A stretch of 64,000 nt of DNA from Aureimonas sp. AU22. Lineage in GTDB: Bacteria; Pseudomonadota; Alphaproteobacteria; Rhizobiales; Rhizobiaceae. Shown piece after piece: positions 45,271 to 53,001 of the stretch. The notes below the pieces were generated by a model that was given only the letters and a program-made list of their open reading frames with translations, was not told the DNA's origin and searched no databases. The stretch covers positions 57,113 to 121,112 of the forward strand of contig NZ_BBWJ01000049.1 of assembly GCF_001463745.1 (NCBI RefSeq), written 5' to 3'. How positions within the stretch are numbered: the first letter of the stretch is position 1; every line of letters begins with the position of its first letter. The translations under genes and the position numbers were made by a program.

Positions 45271-45549
45271 TCAGTCGCGCAGGCGACGCAGGCGCTTGGC
45301 CACAGTGACAAGCGTCCCGTCGTCACCGACGACGACGTAGGCATCGAGGCTCTTCTCGATCCGGGCAAAGGCCTTGGCGCCGAGCTCGTCGCGAGCGCGC
45401 CGGCGGGCGGTCCGGTCCATGAAGTAGAGGTCGGCGCCATGCGATCGCTTTCGCTCGCCAAAGCTCAGGAGGGTCTCGACGGTCTCCTCACGAATTCCCC
45501 GCTGGTTCATGCGTGCCGCCGCGTGACCGCTGGTGTAGAGCCCTTCCAT
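45271..45549 (-). CDS. DUF4258-family small protein, first gene of the defence operon
   Basis: A 92-residue protein from ATG 45549: GLYTSGHAAARMNQRGIREE, then VETLLSFGERKRSHGADLYF and VVVGDDGTLVTVAKRLRR. The H-A..RM..RGI opening followed by a beta sheet ending in T(V)x(R) is the DUF4258 pattern, a family that includes toxin-like and RelE/BECR-like folds. Its role as a toxin, nuclease subunit or autoregulator is open. It is 94 bp from the divergent WYL regulator, which puts it directly under that regulator. Confidence 0.75.
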   Translation of the reverse strand: MEGLYTSGHAAARMNQRGIREETVETLLSFGERKRSHGADLYFMDRTARRRARDELGAKAFARIEKSLDAYVVVGDDGTLVTVAKRLRRLRD

Positions 45550-45643
45550 ACCTTGTCTCCGACTGAATTGTCCGCCAGTGGAGAGATAGAGGATGGGGGC
45601 GACGAAAATGGTCGTCCCATCACTGAAGGACGGGAGATACCTC
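45550..45643. promoter_or_regulatory. Divergent promoter region between defence operon and WYL regulator
   Basis: Only 94 bp separate the two divergent starts, so both promoters and the operator must be here. The segment ggggcgacgaaaatggtcgtccc near 45597 contains a near-perfect inverted repeat (gggcgac / gtcgtccc) that is a candidate operator. No clear -35/-10 could be fixed by eye. Confidence 0.4.
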
Positions 45644-46645
45644 ATGAGCTATGCCAAGGCTGGCGAACTGCTACGGCTCGCCCTTGACCTGTCAGCCCGC
45701 CACAGCGGAATGACGCTCTCGGAGATCGACCAACGCTGGGGCGGAGGAACGGAGGCAGCGAGAAGGCGTACGCAGCGTATCTTGAGCGAACTGCAGGCTC
45801 TATTCCCGGACGCTTACGAGGACAGGACCGAACCGGAGGGTAAAACGGTCTGGCTTCGGCGCGGCCGCATTGTGGATCTATCCGCGATCGGCGCGCGCGA
45901 TGTCGCGGCCCTCGAGCGCAGCGTCACCTCCGCGAGGACGGCTGGAGACCCAGGCGATGTCGAACGGCTGGAGAAGGTTCTGGCGGTGGTCCGCATGCTG
46001 TTGCCGGACAAGATGCGGTCACGAGTGGAAACCGACATCGAGGCGATGCTGCAGAGCTACCACCTCGCTGCCCGTCCAGGACCTCGGCCGCTTCAGGACC
46101 GGGCCGTCATCGAACCTATTGGTGATGCGCTTCTCGCCATGAAGCAAGTTGGCTTCGACTATCGCGGCACCGGCGGCGTCAAGCGTCAGGTCGTTCACCC
46201 CTACGGCCTCATCACGGGCCATCGGACCTACCTCGTGGCGCTTACTGCGAAGAGAAGGGAAGGCGAGCCAAGCCTCTGGCGCCTCGACCGGATGGCGAAT
46301 GTGGAAATGATGTCCGCGCGCTCGCATGTGCCCGAGGGGTTCTCACTCGTCGATCACGCCAAGCGTGCATTCGGCGTGTTTCAGAACAAGGATGAGTATG
46401 GTGAGGTCGTCTGGCGCTTCCTGCCGGACGTAGCCGCGAACGCGCGCGGCTTCCGGTTCCACCCGGACCAGACCATCGAGGAGAACCCCGACGGATCGCT
46501 GACCGTTCGCTTCCACGCTGCCGGCCACCTCGAGATGGCTTGGTTCCTATACCAGTGGGGGGACAAGGTCGAGGTCGTCGAACCGGCCGCTCTGCGGGCT
46601 CTTGTTGAGGACCATCAACGCACCGATTTTCCGGCTGCGCCATGA
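45644..46645 (+). CDS. WYL-domain transcriptional regulator of the defence island
   Basis: A 333-residue protein from ATG 45644 (gggaga upstream; an ATG at 45593 would add 17 residues). N-terminal winged HTH: LLRLALDLSARHSGMTLSEI and ARRRTQRILSELQALFP. The central WYL ligand-binding domain includes VGFDYRGTGGVKRQVVHPYG, then RTYLVALTAKRREGEPSLWR. A C-terminal WCX extension includes EMAWFLYQWGDKVEVVEP. Proteins of this type (BrxR, CapW) repress neighbouring phage-defence operons and are thought to be released by a nucleic-acid signal. Here it stands divergent from the eight-gene operon, which strongly suggests the same role. Confidence 0.85.
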   Translation: MSYAKAGELLRLALDLSARHSGMTLSEIDQRWGGGTEAARRRTQRILSELQALFPDAYEDRTEPEGKTVWLRRGRIVDLSAIGARDVAALERSVTSARTAGDPGDVERLEKVLAVVRMLLPDKMRSRVETDIEAMLQSYHLAARPGPRPLQDRAVIEPIGDALLAMKQVGFDYRGTGGVKRQVVHPYGLITGHRTYLVALTAKRREGEPSLWRLDRMANVEMMSARSHVPEGFSLVDHAKRAFGVFQNKDEYGEVVWRFLPDVAANARGFRFHPDQTIEENPDGSLTVRFHAAGHLEMAWFLYQWGDKVEVVEPAALRALVEDHQRTDFPAAP

Positions 46646-46697
46646 GAGCGCCTGCCGTCCGCTCGTGGCGTGTCGGCCAGCGCAATGGAGACGGCGA

Positions 46698-47354
46698 ATG
46701 ACTCTGACCTACGCAATCGGCGACATCCACGGTCGCGACGACCTGCTCGCCCCGGCTCTCGACTGGATCGATAGCCATGGTCGGGGAGAGAAGGCTCGTC
46801 GCATCGTTTTCCTCGGAGACTACGTCGATCGAGGTCCGAACAGCGCAGCCGTCATAGCCAGATTGATAGAGGGTCCGTTGCGGTCACAAGACCGCTACGT
46901 CTGCCTGCGTGGCAATCACGAGCAGATGCTTCTCGACGCGCAGACTGCGGCGGAAGGCGCCCGTGATTTCTGGCTCGCCAACGGAGGTGATCAGACGCTC
47001 GCGTCCTATTCAGGCGCTTTACCCGCCCGCCACCTCGAATGGATAAGTGCTCTTCCGCATTTCTTCGACGACGCACGCCGCTTTTTCGTCCATGCCGGCG
47101 TTCGTCCAGGACTGCCGCTCGGAGAGCAGAGCGAACGGGACATGCTCTGGATCCGCCAGCCCTTCCTGATGGCCGAACACGATTTCGGCCTTCACGTCGT
47201 TCACGGACACACGCCGGATCCCGATGGGCCGGATCTTCGTGTCTTCCGTACCAATCTCGATACGGGCGCAGTCTGGACGGATCGGCTTTGTGTCGCAGTC
47301 TTCCATCCTGACATCCCGGGCGGCCCGGTCGAGATACATATGATCACGGTTTGA
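46698..47354 (+). CDS. Metallophosphoesterase (PPP-type phosphatase)
   Basis: A 218-residue protein from ATG 46698 with ggagacgg upstream. Motifs of the calcineurin-like family are all visible: IGDIHGRDDLL, VFLGDYVDRGPNS, LRGNHEQML, and the later VHAGVRPG and VVHGHTP. These build the two-metal site that hydrolyses phosphomonoesters or diesters; the family includes Ser/Thr phosphatases of the PrpA type and Ap4A hydrolases. It starts 53 bp after the WYL gene in the same direction, so it may be part of the island's regulatory transcript. It faces the MBL-fold gene tail to tail. Confidence 0.88.
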   Translation: MTLTYAIGDIHGRDDLLAPALDWIDSHGRGEKARRIVFLGDYVDRGPNSAAVIARLIEGPLRSQDRYVCLRGNHEQMLLDAQTAAEGARDFWLANGGDQTLASYSGALPARHLEWISALPHFFDDARRFFVHAGVRPGLPLGEQSERDMLWIRQPFLMAEHDFGLHVVHGHTPDPDGPDLRVFRTNLDTGAVWTDRLCVAVFHPDIPGGPVEIHMITV

Positions 47355-47372
47355 AGGACGGAGGCACATAGA

Positions 47373-48608
47373 TCATTGCAGCACCCACGGCTCGCCGTCG
47401 CCAAGCCGGTGAATCGCATCAAAACCATGTCCTTGGGCGTCCCAATTCTGCCCGTGGACCGGCACGACGACCTTGGCGGACATGGCCGCCGCAAAAGCGC
47501 GCAGATCGTCGGAGGACGCATGGCCGCTCGTATGCAGGTAGGCGAGTTTCGCCCCACCGGCTCGGCACCATTCTAGCGGCTCGGCGTAATAGGCTTCTTT
47601 CAAGTAGCCGCGCCACATCGAGTGATTGAAGGCGTCATCCTTCGTCGGATGAAGCCCGGCCCGCGAGTAGTCGCGAATAAGAGATCGGCGTATCATCACG
47701 ACTGCGTCGGCCGGAACGTTCCGCGCAGCGACACCATGGGGCACCATGCGCGAGACGAACTCCTCGCGCCCCTGAACCACATAAAACGTCCGCAAACCCG
47801 CTGTCACGACGACTTTCAGATTCGGAAATCCGGCACGTGGCAGCTTCGTGCCGTCTGCGATGCGGTCAAGAACATCAGCAGTGTAGAGATCGATCACCAA
47901 CGTGCGACCGGTTCGCTTCGCCGCACGGTACAGCGTCACCGTGCGGTCGATGTTCTGTCCCGACCAGGCAACGAATATGCGGCCTCGTGTCCGACGGAAG
48001 AGCGCTGCGAATTCGCCCTCGAGTTCGGCCTCGGTCGCCGTCGGCTTATCCGTTCCCAGGTTGGTGCCCTCGCAGACGAGGACGTCGACCTCTTTTGGTG
48101 GACGGGCGATCAGCGCATCAACAAGCGAGGACTTGCGTCCGTGCCGACGGAAGTCCCCCGTGTAAAGAATGCGCCGTCCGGCCCCTTCCACGAGCAGCAT
48201 ATAGGCGTCGAATGCACTGTGATCGGTCAGAATCGGAGTGACGGTGAACGGGCCAAATCGGAGTGGTGCGCCCCGGCTCGTCCAGGTCCGCAATCCGCGC
48301 GGCGCCGAAGTCTTTGCCATCTTCTCGGAGATGGCGATAAGCCGCGCTGAGGCCTGTCCCGTCCAGACTACCCAGTCTTTTGGCAACTCGTGCAGCAACC
48401 CATGATGATCCTGATGCGGATGGCTGACGAGGACCGTCGCGGGTTTGACCCTATCCAAGCTCGCTGGCAACAACCCACTCGCCCCCACCGGCGCGTCCAG
48501 CGGGCGGCCGGCGTCGAGGACGAGACGCGCGCCGTCTGGATGGGCGATCTCGATGCAGCTTCCGCCGATTTCCCGCGTGCCGCGATGAACGGTGAGCGTC
48601 AGGCTCAT
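47373..48608 (-). CDS. Metallo-beta-lactamase-fold hydrolase (RNase J/CPSF-like)
   Basis: A 411-residue protein from ATG 48608. MBL motifs: VLVSHPHQDHHGLLH (HxHxDH with one substitution in spacing), the TDHSAFDAYMLLVE strand, LYTGDFRRHG with the metal Asp, and LHTSGHASSDDL near 365. The GTREIGGSCIEI start and the C-terminal PVHGQNWDA are features of the RNase J/CPSF73 beta-CASP-related group. It may act as a nuclease or phosphodiesterase. It overlaps by one base the stop of the PD-(D/E)XK gene (TGATG), so the two are co-translated; a two-nuclease module is inferred. Confidence 0.82.
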   Translation of the reverse strand: MSLTLTVHRGTREIGGSCIEIAHPDGARLVLDAGRPLDAPVGASGLLPASLDRVKPATVLVSHPHQDHHGLLHELPKDWVVWTGQASARLIAISEKMAKTSAPRGLRTWTSRGAPLRFGPFTVTPILTDHSAFDAYMLLVEGAGRRILYTGDFRRHGRKSSLVDALIARPPKEVDVLVCEGTNLGTDKPTATEAELEGEFAALFRRTRGRIFVAWSGQNIDRTVTLYRAAKRTGRTLVIDLYTADVLDRIADGTKLPRAGFPNLKVVVTAGLRTFYVVQGREEFVSRMVPHGVAARNVPADAVVMIRRSLIRDYSRAGLHPTKDDAFNHSMWRGYLKEAYYAEPLEWCRAGGAKLAYLHTSGHASSDDLRAFAAAMSAKVVVPVHGQNWDAQGHGFDAIHRLGDGEPWVLQ

Positions 48609-49540
48609 CAAATCTTGATGTCCTTCGCGTCGCCGACCAGCCGCACGTTCTTAATTTCCTTCTCCAGCTTGGTGCGATGGTCCTTCCAGACCTTGCTGTC
48701 GCGCTGTGCAGCATCGAAGCCGAAAACGATCAGCCCAACCTGCGGCTCGTCGCCAAGACGAAGCTTGGCTTTTCCAGTCCCGACGTCCACGATCAAGGGC
48801 GAGAGTTCCCGCTTCCAACCCATCTTCTGGAATGCCACGAGATTGGCCGCAACGCGGGTCATGCTGTCCTCGATCGCTTCCCGTTGCGAGGCAAGGATGG
48901 TGCGATAGGCTTTGATCTGTTGGCAAACCGGGGCAGAGTTATCCCCGATAGCCCGCAGTTCGCCATTTCGATAAGTCTTCGCCTCCCAGAAGACGAGGCG
49001 CGCATGATCGCCGTCCTCCTCAATGGCCGCCAAATCGACCCGCGGGGCGTTCCAGGGATCTTCGTCGCCCTCGATCACATGCCGACCGGGGAAGGCGATC
49101 TCGACGTCAATGACCTTGGCATTGCGAATTGCGATCTCATGGCAGCCACGCTTCTCGTCGCCCGAGAACAACGCGGCTGTCTTCTTCAGCTTCGAGAGCG
49201 TACCCGTATTGCCGGTTCCGCTATTGTAGTAAGAGATGAGCCCCCGCTCTTTCAGGACAGCAGTTTCGAAAGTTCCATCTTCTAAGAGCGGCACCTGAGC
49301 AGCCAGTTCGGGATCTGTCAGGAATTTCTCGTGCGTCGTCACGCGGAGCGAGCCGTTCGGGCATGAGACATTGAAAATTGCCTGGCCCTGCCAGTAGACG
49401 TTCAGGCTCCGACCACGAACTGCGATGATGAGCTTCGGATCATTGAGGACATCGTGCCACCAACCTGACTGTTCGGCCTGCTTGCGTAAGGCCTCGATGA
49501 ATGTGGGCGTCAATGCGTGCTCGAAGCTCGTCGTGTTCAT
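48608..49540 (-). CDS. PD-(D/E)XK nuclease-like protein of unknown family
   Basis: A 310-residue protein from ATG 49540. The N-terminal half holds a beta-rich segment (LIIAVRGRSLNVYWQGQAIF). The core near 165-215 reads NAPRVDLAAIEEDGDHARLV, then FWEAKTYRNGELRA and QIKAYR, matching the D...ExK plus Q-Y pattern of PD-(D/E)XK nucleases (D169, E186, K188). It is followed by a C-terminal tail rich in charges. It has no helicase or HTH part, so targeting must come from partners. It forms an operon with the downstream MBL-fold gene and is divergent (151 bp) from the macrodomain-like gene. Confidence 0.75.
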   Translation of the reverse strand: MNTTSFEHALTPTFIEALRKQAEQSGWWHDVLNDPKLIIAVRGRSLNVYWQGQAIFNVSCPNGSLRVTTHEKFLTDPELAAQVPLLEDGTFETAVLKERGLISYYNSGTGNTGTLSKLKKTAALFSGDEKRGCHEIAIRNAKVIDVEIAFPGRHVIEGDEDPWNAPRVDLAAIEEDGDHARLVFWEAKTYRNGELRAIGDNSAPVCQQIKAYRTILASQREAIEDSMTRVAANLVAFQKMGWKRELSPLIVDVGTGKAKLRLGDEPQVGLIVFGFDAAQRDSKVWKDHRTKLEKEIKNVRLVGDAKDIKI

Positions 49541-49691
49541 GTTGTTTCGATCTCCAAAAATTTGTCGGCGTCCATCGCACGGCGAGGCGACAAAAACTGA
49601 CGCCCCTATCTGAAACAACGAGATTGGCGGGTCGCTGAAGGGGAAACCAGTCAGTAGATTCCCGTTCGCACAGAAAACGGAGAAGTGCAGG

Positions 49692-50720
49692 ATGGACTGG
49701 TTCGAGCGACTGACGCATTTTCGGGAAAGCACCTACGCCGAAACGCAAGCGCGGCTCTCTGTTGTTAACGGTCGACTCTCCGTTAACGGAACGGACTGGA
49801 GCTACGGTGTTGGTCGTCTGACGCTTCCGTCCCTTTCTGAACTGCGGATCAAAGCGAACCGCGTCCACCGAGCGGGACGATCCCGCCTTTCCATCGTCCA
49901 AGGCGACGTCCGAGCCCTGCATGGCCACGAGGGAAACCAAGGGGCGCTGTTTCAGGTCGCGTCGCAGTTCAACATGCTCGAAATGGTCGGACCGGATGTC
50001 ACGCCGGAGGATGGGGTCACCCGATATGCTTACGATCGAACACAAGGCCCCGCCTGCGCAATCGCGGCCGGAGCTGCGACGATCTACCGAAACTATTTCG
50101 CTCCGGTTGCCGACGGCATCGGACAAACGGCCGACCGTCAGCTCGACGGACTTGCCGATCTGGGCCGCGAACTGGCGCAGCGTCTGAACTGGATCGTCGA
50201 AGACCTCTGGTGTATGCAGAATGGATATGCTCTGCCGACCGCAAGTGGGCTGGCTGCTCTATCAGGCCTTCTCGAAACTCTCGACGAGAATGAACGGGAC
50301 GCGTTACGCGGTCTTATGCAGTTCGGCTTGCACCAGGACGTAGAGGTGACGGACGGACCTCTGCCTGGGCAGACCGTCAGTCAAATCTTCTGCTCGGCCT
50401 TGCCAGTTGCCTACTGCCGGCTGCTAAAGGCGCATTGGACATCGTTCGCACGTCTCGTTTTGGAGGCGGCCTACGAAGCAACCCTTCTTGCCGGCGTTTT
50501 GAATGCCGAGCGCGGCGCATCGAATCGAATTCTGCTCACGCGTCTCGGAGGCGGCGCCTTCGGCAATGCCGACGAATGGATCGATGACGCGCTCGTTCGG
50601 GCAGTTCGAATTGTCGGCGAGCGCGATCTCGACATCGTCGTCGTCAGTTATGGCCTGCCAACGCAGCATTTTACCCAACAACTTGCTCGGACGGGCTTGC
50701 TAAAAACTTCTGGTGGCTAG
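49692..50720 (+). CDS. Macrodomain-like protein of unknown family
   Basis: A 342-residue protein. Blocks seen: SIVQGDVRALHG (69-76), reminiscent of the macrodomain QGDIT strand. Also GNQGALFQVASQFNMLEM (81-98), RTQGPACAIAAGAATIYRN (116-134), a helical insertion (150-245), and ILLTRLGGGAFGNADEW (280-296) followed by a VVVSYG strand. This is how macrodomains bind the diphosphate of ADP-ribose. The blocks are unusually sharp for an unannotated protein, so it is likely an enzyme with an ADP-ribose or NAD-type ligand. That is inference from pattern. The gene ends exactly in the CTAG target site of the adjacent IS element, so its natural C-terminus may be longer. Confidence 0.55.
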   Translation: MDWFERLTHFRESTYAETQARLSVVNGRLSVNGTDWSYGVGRLTLPSLSELRIKANRVHRAGRSRLSIVQGDVRALHGHEGNQGALFQVASQFNMLEMVGPDVTPEDGVTRYAYDRTQGPACAIAAGAATIYRNYFAPVADGIGQTADRQLDGLADLGRELAQRLNWIVEDLWCMQNGYALPTASGLAALSGLLETLDENERDALRGLMQFGLHQDVEVTDGPLPGQTVSQIFCSALPVAYCRLLKAHWTSFARLVLEAAYEATLLAGVLNAERGASNRILLTRLGGGAFGNADEWIDDALVRAVRIVGERDLDIVVVSYGLPTQHFTQQLARTGLLKTSGG

Positions 50721-51552
50721 GGTCAGGACTCGTAGTTTAGAGCCAGAACAGGACGGTGGCTGCTAGCGCGATGGCAGAGAAGAAGACGGTCGGACAGCGA
50801 TCGTAGCGTGTTGCGACGCGGCGCCAGTCCTTTAGCCGCCCGAACATAATCTCGATGCGGTTGCGACTGATATAACGGCGCTTGTCGTGGCGTACGGGTG
50901 CATTGCGGGACTTTCGGCCTGGAATGCAGGGTTTGATGCCTTTCGCCTCAAGAGCGTCCCTGAACCAATCGGCATCGTAGGCCGATCGCCGAGCAACCAT
51001 TGCGCCTTGGCGCAGAGCGTCCAACAGCGCGACTGCCCCGGTGTAGTCGCTCACCGGCCCAGCGGTCAGGAAGAAGCTCAGCGGGCGACCGTTCGCATCG
51101 GCGACAGCATGGAGCTTGGTGTTCATGCCGCCCTTTGTCCGACCGATCAGTCGTCCAAGCCCCTTCTTGACCGCAAGGCTCTTTGCCGTGCGGTGAGCCG
51201 TCAGATAGGTCGCATCGATCATGACGGTCCTGGGATCGGCGCCGACTGCGGCAGGCCTTCCATCATTCGGACGAAGACGCCCGCTTCACCCCAACGCTTC
51301 CAACGGTTGGTGAGCGTCTTCGCGGGCCCATAGTCCCTGGGCGCATCGCGCCATCGCAACCCGTTGCGGTTGCCGAAGATGATGCCGGTGAGAACCCGCT
51401 GGTCGTCGACACGTGGCCTGCCGTGGCTTTTGGGAAAGAACGGACGAGGCCGATCCATCTGTTCGTCCGTCAGTCAGTACAGATCGCTCATATCCAGCCC
51501 CCCGGACGGAGCCTGAATCAGACGGCACGCCTCAAATCAATGGGTCCTGACT
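50721..51552 (-). mobile_element. IS5-family (IS427-group-like) insertion sequence
   Basis: An 832-bp element flanked on both sides by CTAG (50717-50720 and 51553-51556), consistent with a short target duplication. Its ends share an inverted repeat core gtcaggac (left ggtcaggactcgtag, right complement agtcaggacccattg). The length, ends and split transposase frames agree with the IS427 group. The left end abuts the macrodomain-like gene and the right end abuts a mucR C-terminal fragment whose N-terminus is absent. The flanks therefore are not two halves of one gene, and a deletion or recombination has occurred through this element. Confidence 0.85.
50737..51491 (-). pseudogene. IS5-family transposase, two frames plus internal stop
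   Basis: From ATG 51491 the first frame begins MSDLY, meets TGA at 51474-51476, and continues LTDEQMDRPRPFFP, then GIIFGNRNGLRWRDAPRDYG. Relatives have DLYWLTDEQ, so a TGG to TGA change is likely. The frame stops at 51219. The second frame (up to 51222) continues MIDATYLTAHRTAKSL, ADANGRPLSFFLTAGPVSDY, NRIEIMFGRLKDWRRVATRY with the DDE acidic residues. The two frames normally join by a -1 ribosomal slip. With the extra TGA, an intact transposase can be made only by initiation at ATG 51458 or readthrough. Confidence 0.8.
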
Positions 51553-51810
51553 CTAGCCACGCATGGCCTGACGCCCGACACCTATCGCGAGCGGTACAGC
51601 CTGAAGGCGGACTATCCGATGGTGGCTCCGAACTATTCGAAGTTCGGTGCTGAAGTGGCGAAGCAGTTGGGGCTTGGACGCAAGCGCTCGGCGACCGCAG
51701 ATGCGGTAGCGCAAGAAGCCACAGCTTCTGAAGTCGCGCCAGTTCCCGCGCCCATGGCGAAGCCGAAGGGCAAGCGGTCAACCAAGACATCTGCCAAGGC
51801 AGATGCCTGA
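51553..51810 (+). pseudogene. MucR/Ros-family regulator, C-terminal fragment
   Basis: The frame entering from the IS edge reads THGLTPDTYRERYSLKADYP and MVAPNYSKFGAEVAKQLGLG, then a Lys/Ala/Pro-rich tail, ending TGA 51810. This is the zinc-finger C-terminal half and hinge of MucR/Ros proteins, global regulators of exopolysaccharide and surface genes in alphaproteobacteria. The Cys2-His2 first half and the start codon are absent, and the other side of the IS carries an unrelated gene, so the gene is broken. It probably marks the ancestral chromosome flanking the island. Confidence 0.8.
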
Positions 51811-52132
51811 TAGTTGACGACTGGTCTCGTCCTTTCGAAAGGATCATTCCGACATTGGAGATAGGCCGCACCTTGCGGTCCCCTCCCGATCCCTTCCCTC
51901 GCCTGCCGCGTGAAGATCAACATCCACCAATGATGGGATGTCGATTCGCGAGAGGTTCGCATGCTCACGCTTAGCATCCTGCCGCGCGTCATTGAATCAA
52001 GCTCATCAGGGTCTGGTCCAGCCGATCGACGCCAAGGAAGCAGATACCCGGAAGCGGTTCATCCGCTTTCGACCCTTCCCTGACGTCCCGGCTACGGTTC
52101 CGACATCACGAAGCGGACATTCTCAAATGACC
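51811..52132. other. Non-coding stretch with one copy of the interspersed repeat
   Basis: No gene. It holds repeat copy 3 (52048-52075) and a small hairpin-like cctttcgaaagg at 51830-51841. It forms the gap between the mucR fragment and the catabolic operon's 3' end. Confidence 0.5.
52048..52075. repeat. Interspersed intergenic repeat, copy 3
   Basis: It begins ccggaagcggttcatccg and ends ctttcgaccc, about 24 of 28 positions in common with copy 2. Same orientation as copies 1 and 2. Confidence 0.55.
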
Positions 52133-52996
52133 TCATCGAACGTTCTGCAGATACGTAGGCGGTCCCTGGACGATCGACGCGACGCAGTCGGCGAGGATGC
52201 GATCGGGTGGGTGCTTCCAGACCCTGTGGGAAAACACCTCCACTTCCGTCAGCCCGCGATAGCCTGCGTCGCGCACGAGGGCACCGATGCTTTCGAGGTC
52301 GATGACCCCTTCGCCTGGCAGGCCACGGTCCATCAGAAGATCGCCTGTCGGCACGAGCCAGTCGTTGACGTGATAGGCAAGGATGCGCCCTTCCCGGCCC
52401 GCCCTCGTGATCGCCTCCGGCAGTTCGGGGTCCCACCAGGTGTGGTACACGTCGATCGCGATCCCGAGATGCGACGTTCGGGCGGGATCGAGAAGCGTAC
52501 ACAGGTCGAGCGCCTGCCGGATCGTGTTCACGCAGGCCCGGTCGGCGGCATACATCGGATGAAGCGGCTCGAGCGCCAGCGGCACGCCGAGCGTCGTGGC
52601 TTCGGCTAGGAGATCCGCGACGCCATCCTGAACCTGGCGCCGGGCGCCGGGCATGTCGCGGCTACCCTCCGGCAGCCCGCCGACGACCAGAACGAAGCAT
52701 TCGGCACCGAGGCGTGCGGCGTCCCGCAGGGCTCGGCGATTGTCATCGACGTTGGCGGCCCATGCCGCCCGCGAGGTGCCGGGAATATACGTGCTGCGGC
52801 AATAGCCGCTGACGCGCAGCCCCGCGTCCCGGATGCGCCGGGCGATCACGTCGACATCGCCCCCCTCCACCTCGCGCCGCCAGGGCGCGATGCCCCCGAA
52901 CCCGGCTCTGGCGATCGCATCGACAGTCTCGCCGATCGGCATCTGGTAGCCGAGGGTCGCCGTGTTGACGGAGTGCCTATCCAGCGACCGCGGCAT
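52133..52996 (-). CDS. TIM-barrel sugar-phosphate isomerase/epimerase-like protein
   Basis: A 287-residue protein from ATG 52996 (GTG 53005 overlaps the upstream stop as GTGA and could be used instead). It fits the AP-endonuclease-2/xylose-isomerase-like TIM barrel: GETVDAIARAGFGGIAPWRR, CFVLVVGGLPEGSRD, PLALEPLHPMYAADR with the metal Glu, IAIDVYHTWWDPEL with Asp and His, and HVNDWLVPTGDLLMDRG. It probably isomerises or epimerises a sugar-acid or polyol intermediate. It is last in the four-gene operon driven from 56614. Confidence 0.85.
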   Translation of the reverse strand: MPRSLDRHSVNTATLGYQMPIGETVDAIARAGFGGIAPWRREVEGGDVDVIARRIRDAGLRVSGYCRSTYIPGTSRAAWAANVDDNRRALRDAARLGAECFVLVVGGLPEGSRDMPGARRQVQDGVADLLAEATTLGVPLALEPLHPMYAADRACVNTIRQALDLCTLLDPARTSHLGIAIDVYHTWWDPELPEAITRAGREGRILAYHVNDWLVPTGDLLMDRGLPGEGVIDLESIGALVRDAGYRGLTEVEVFSHRVWKHPPDRILADCVASIVQGPPTYLQNVR

Positions 52997-53001
52997 GCGC
53001 C

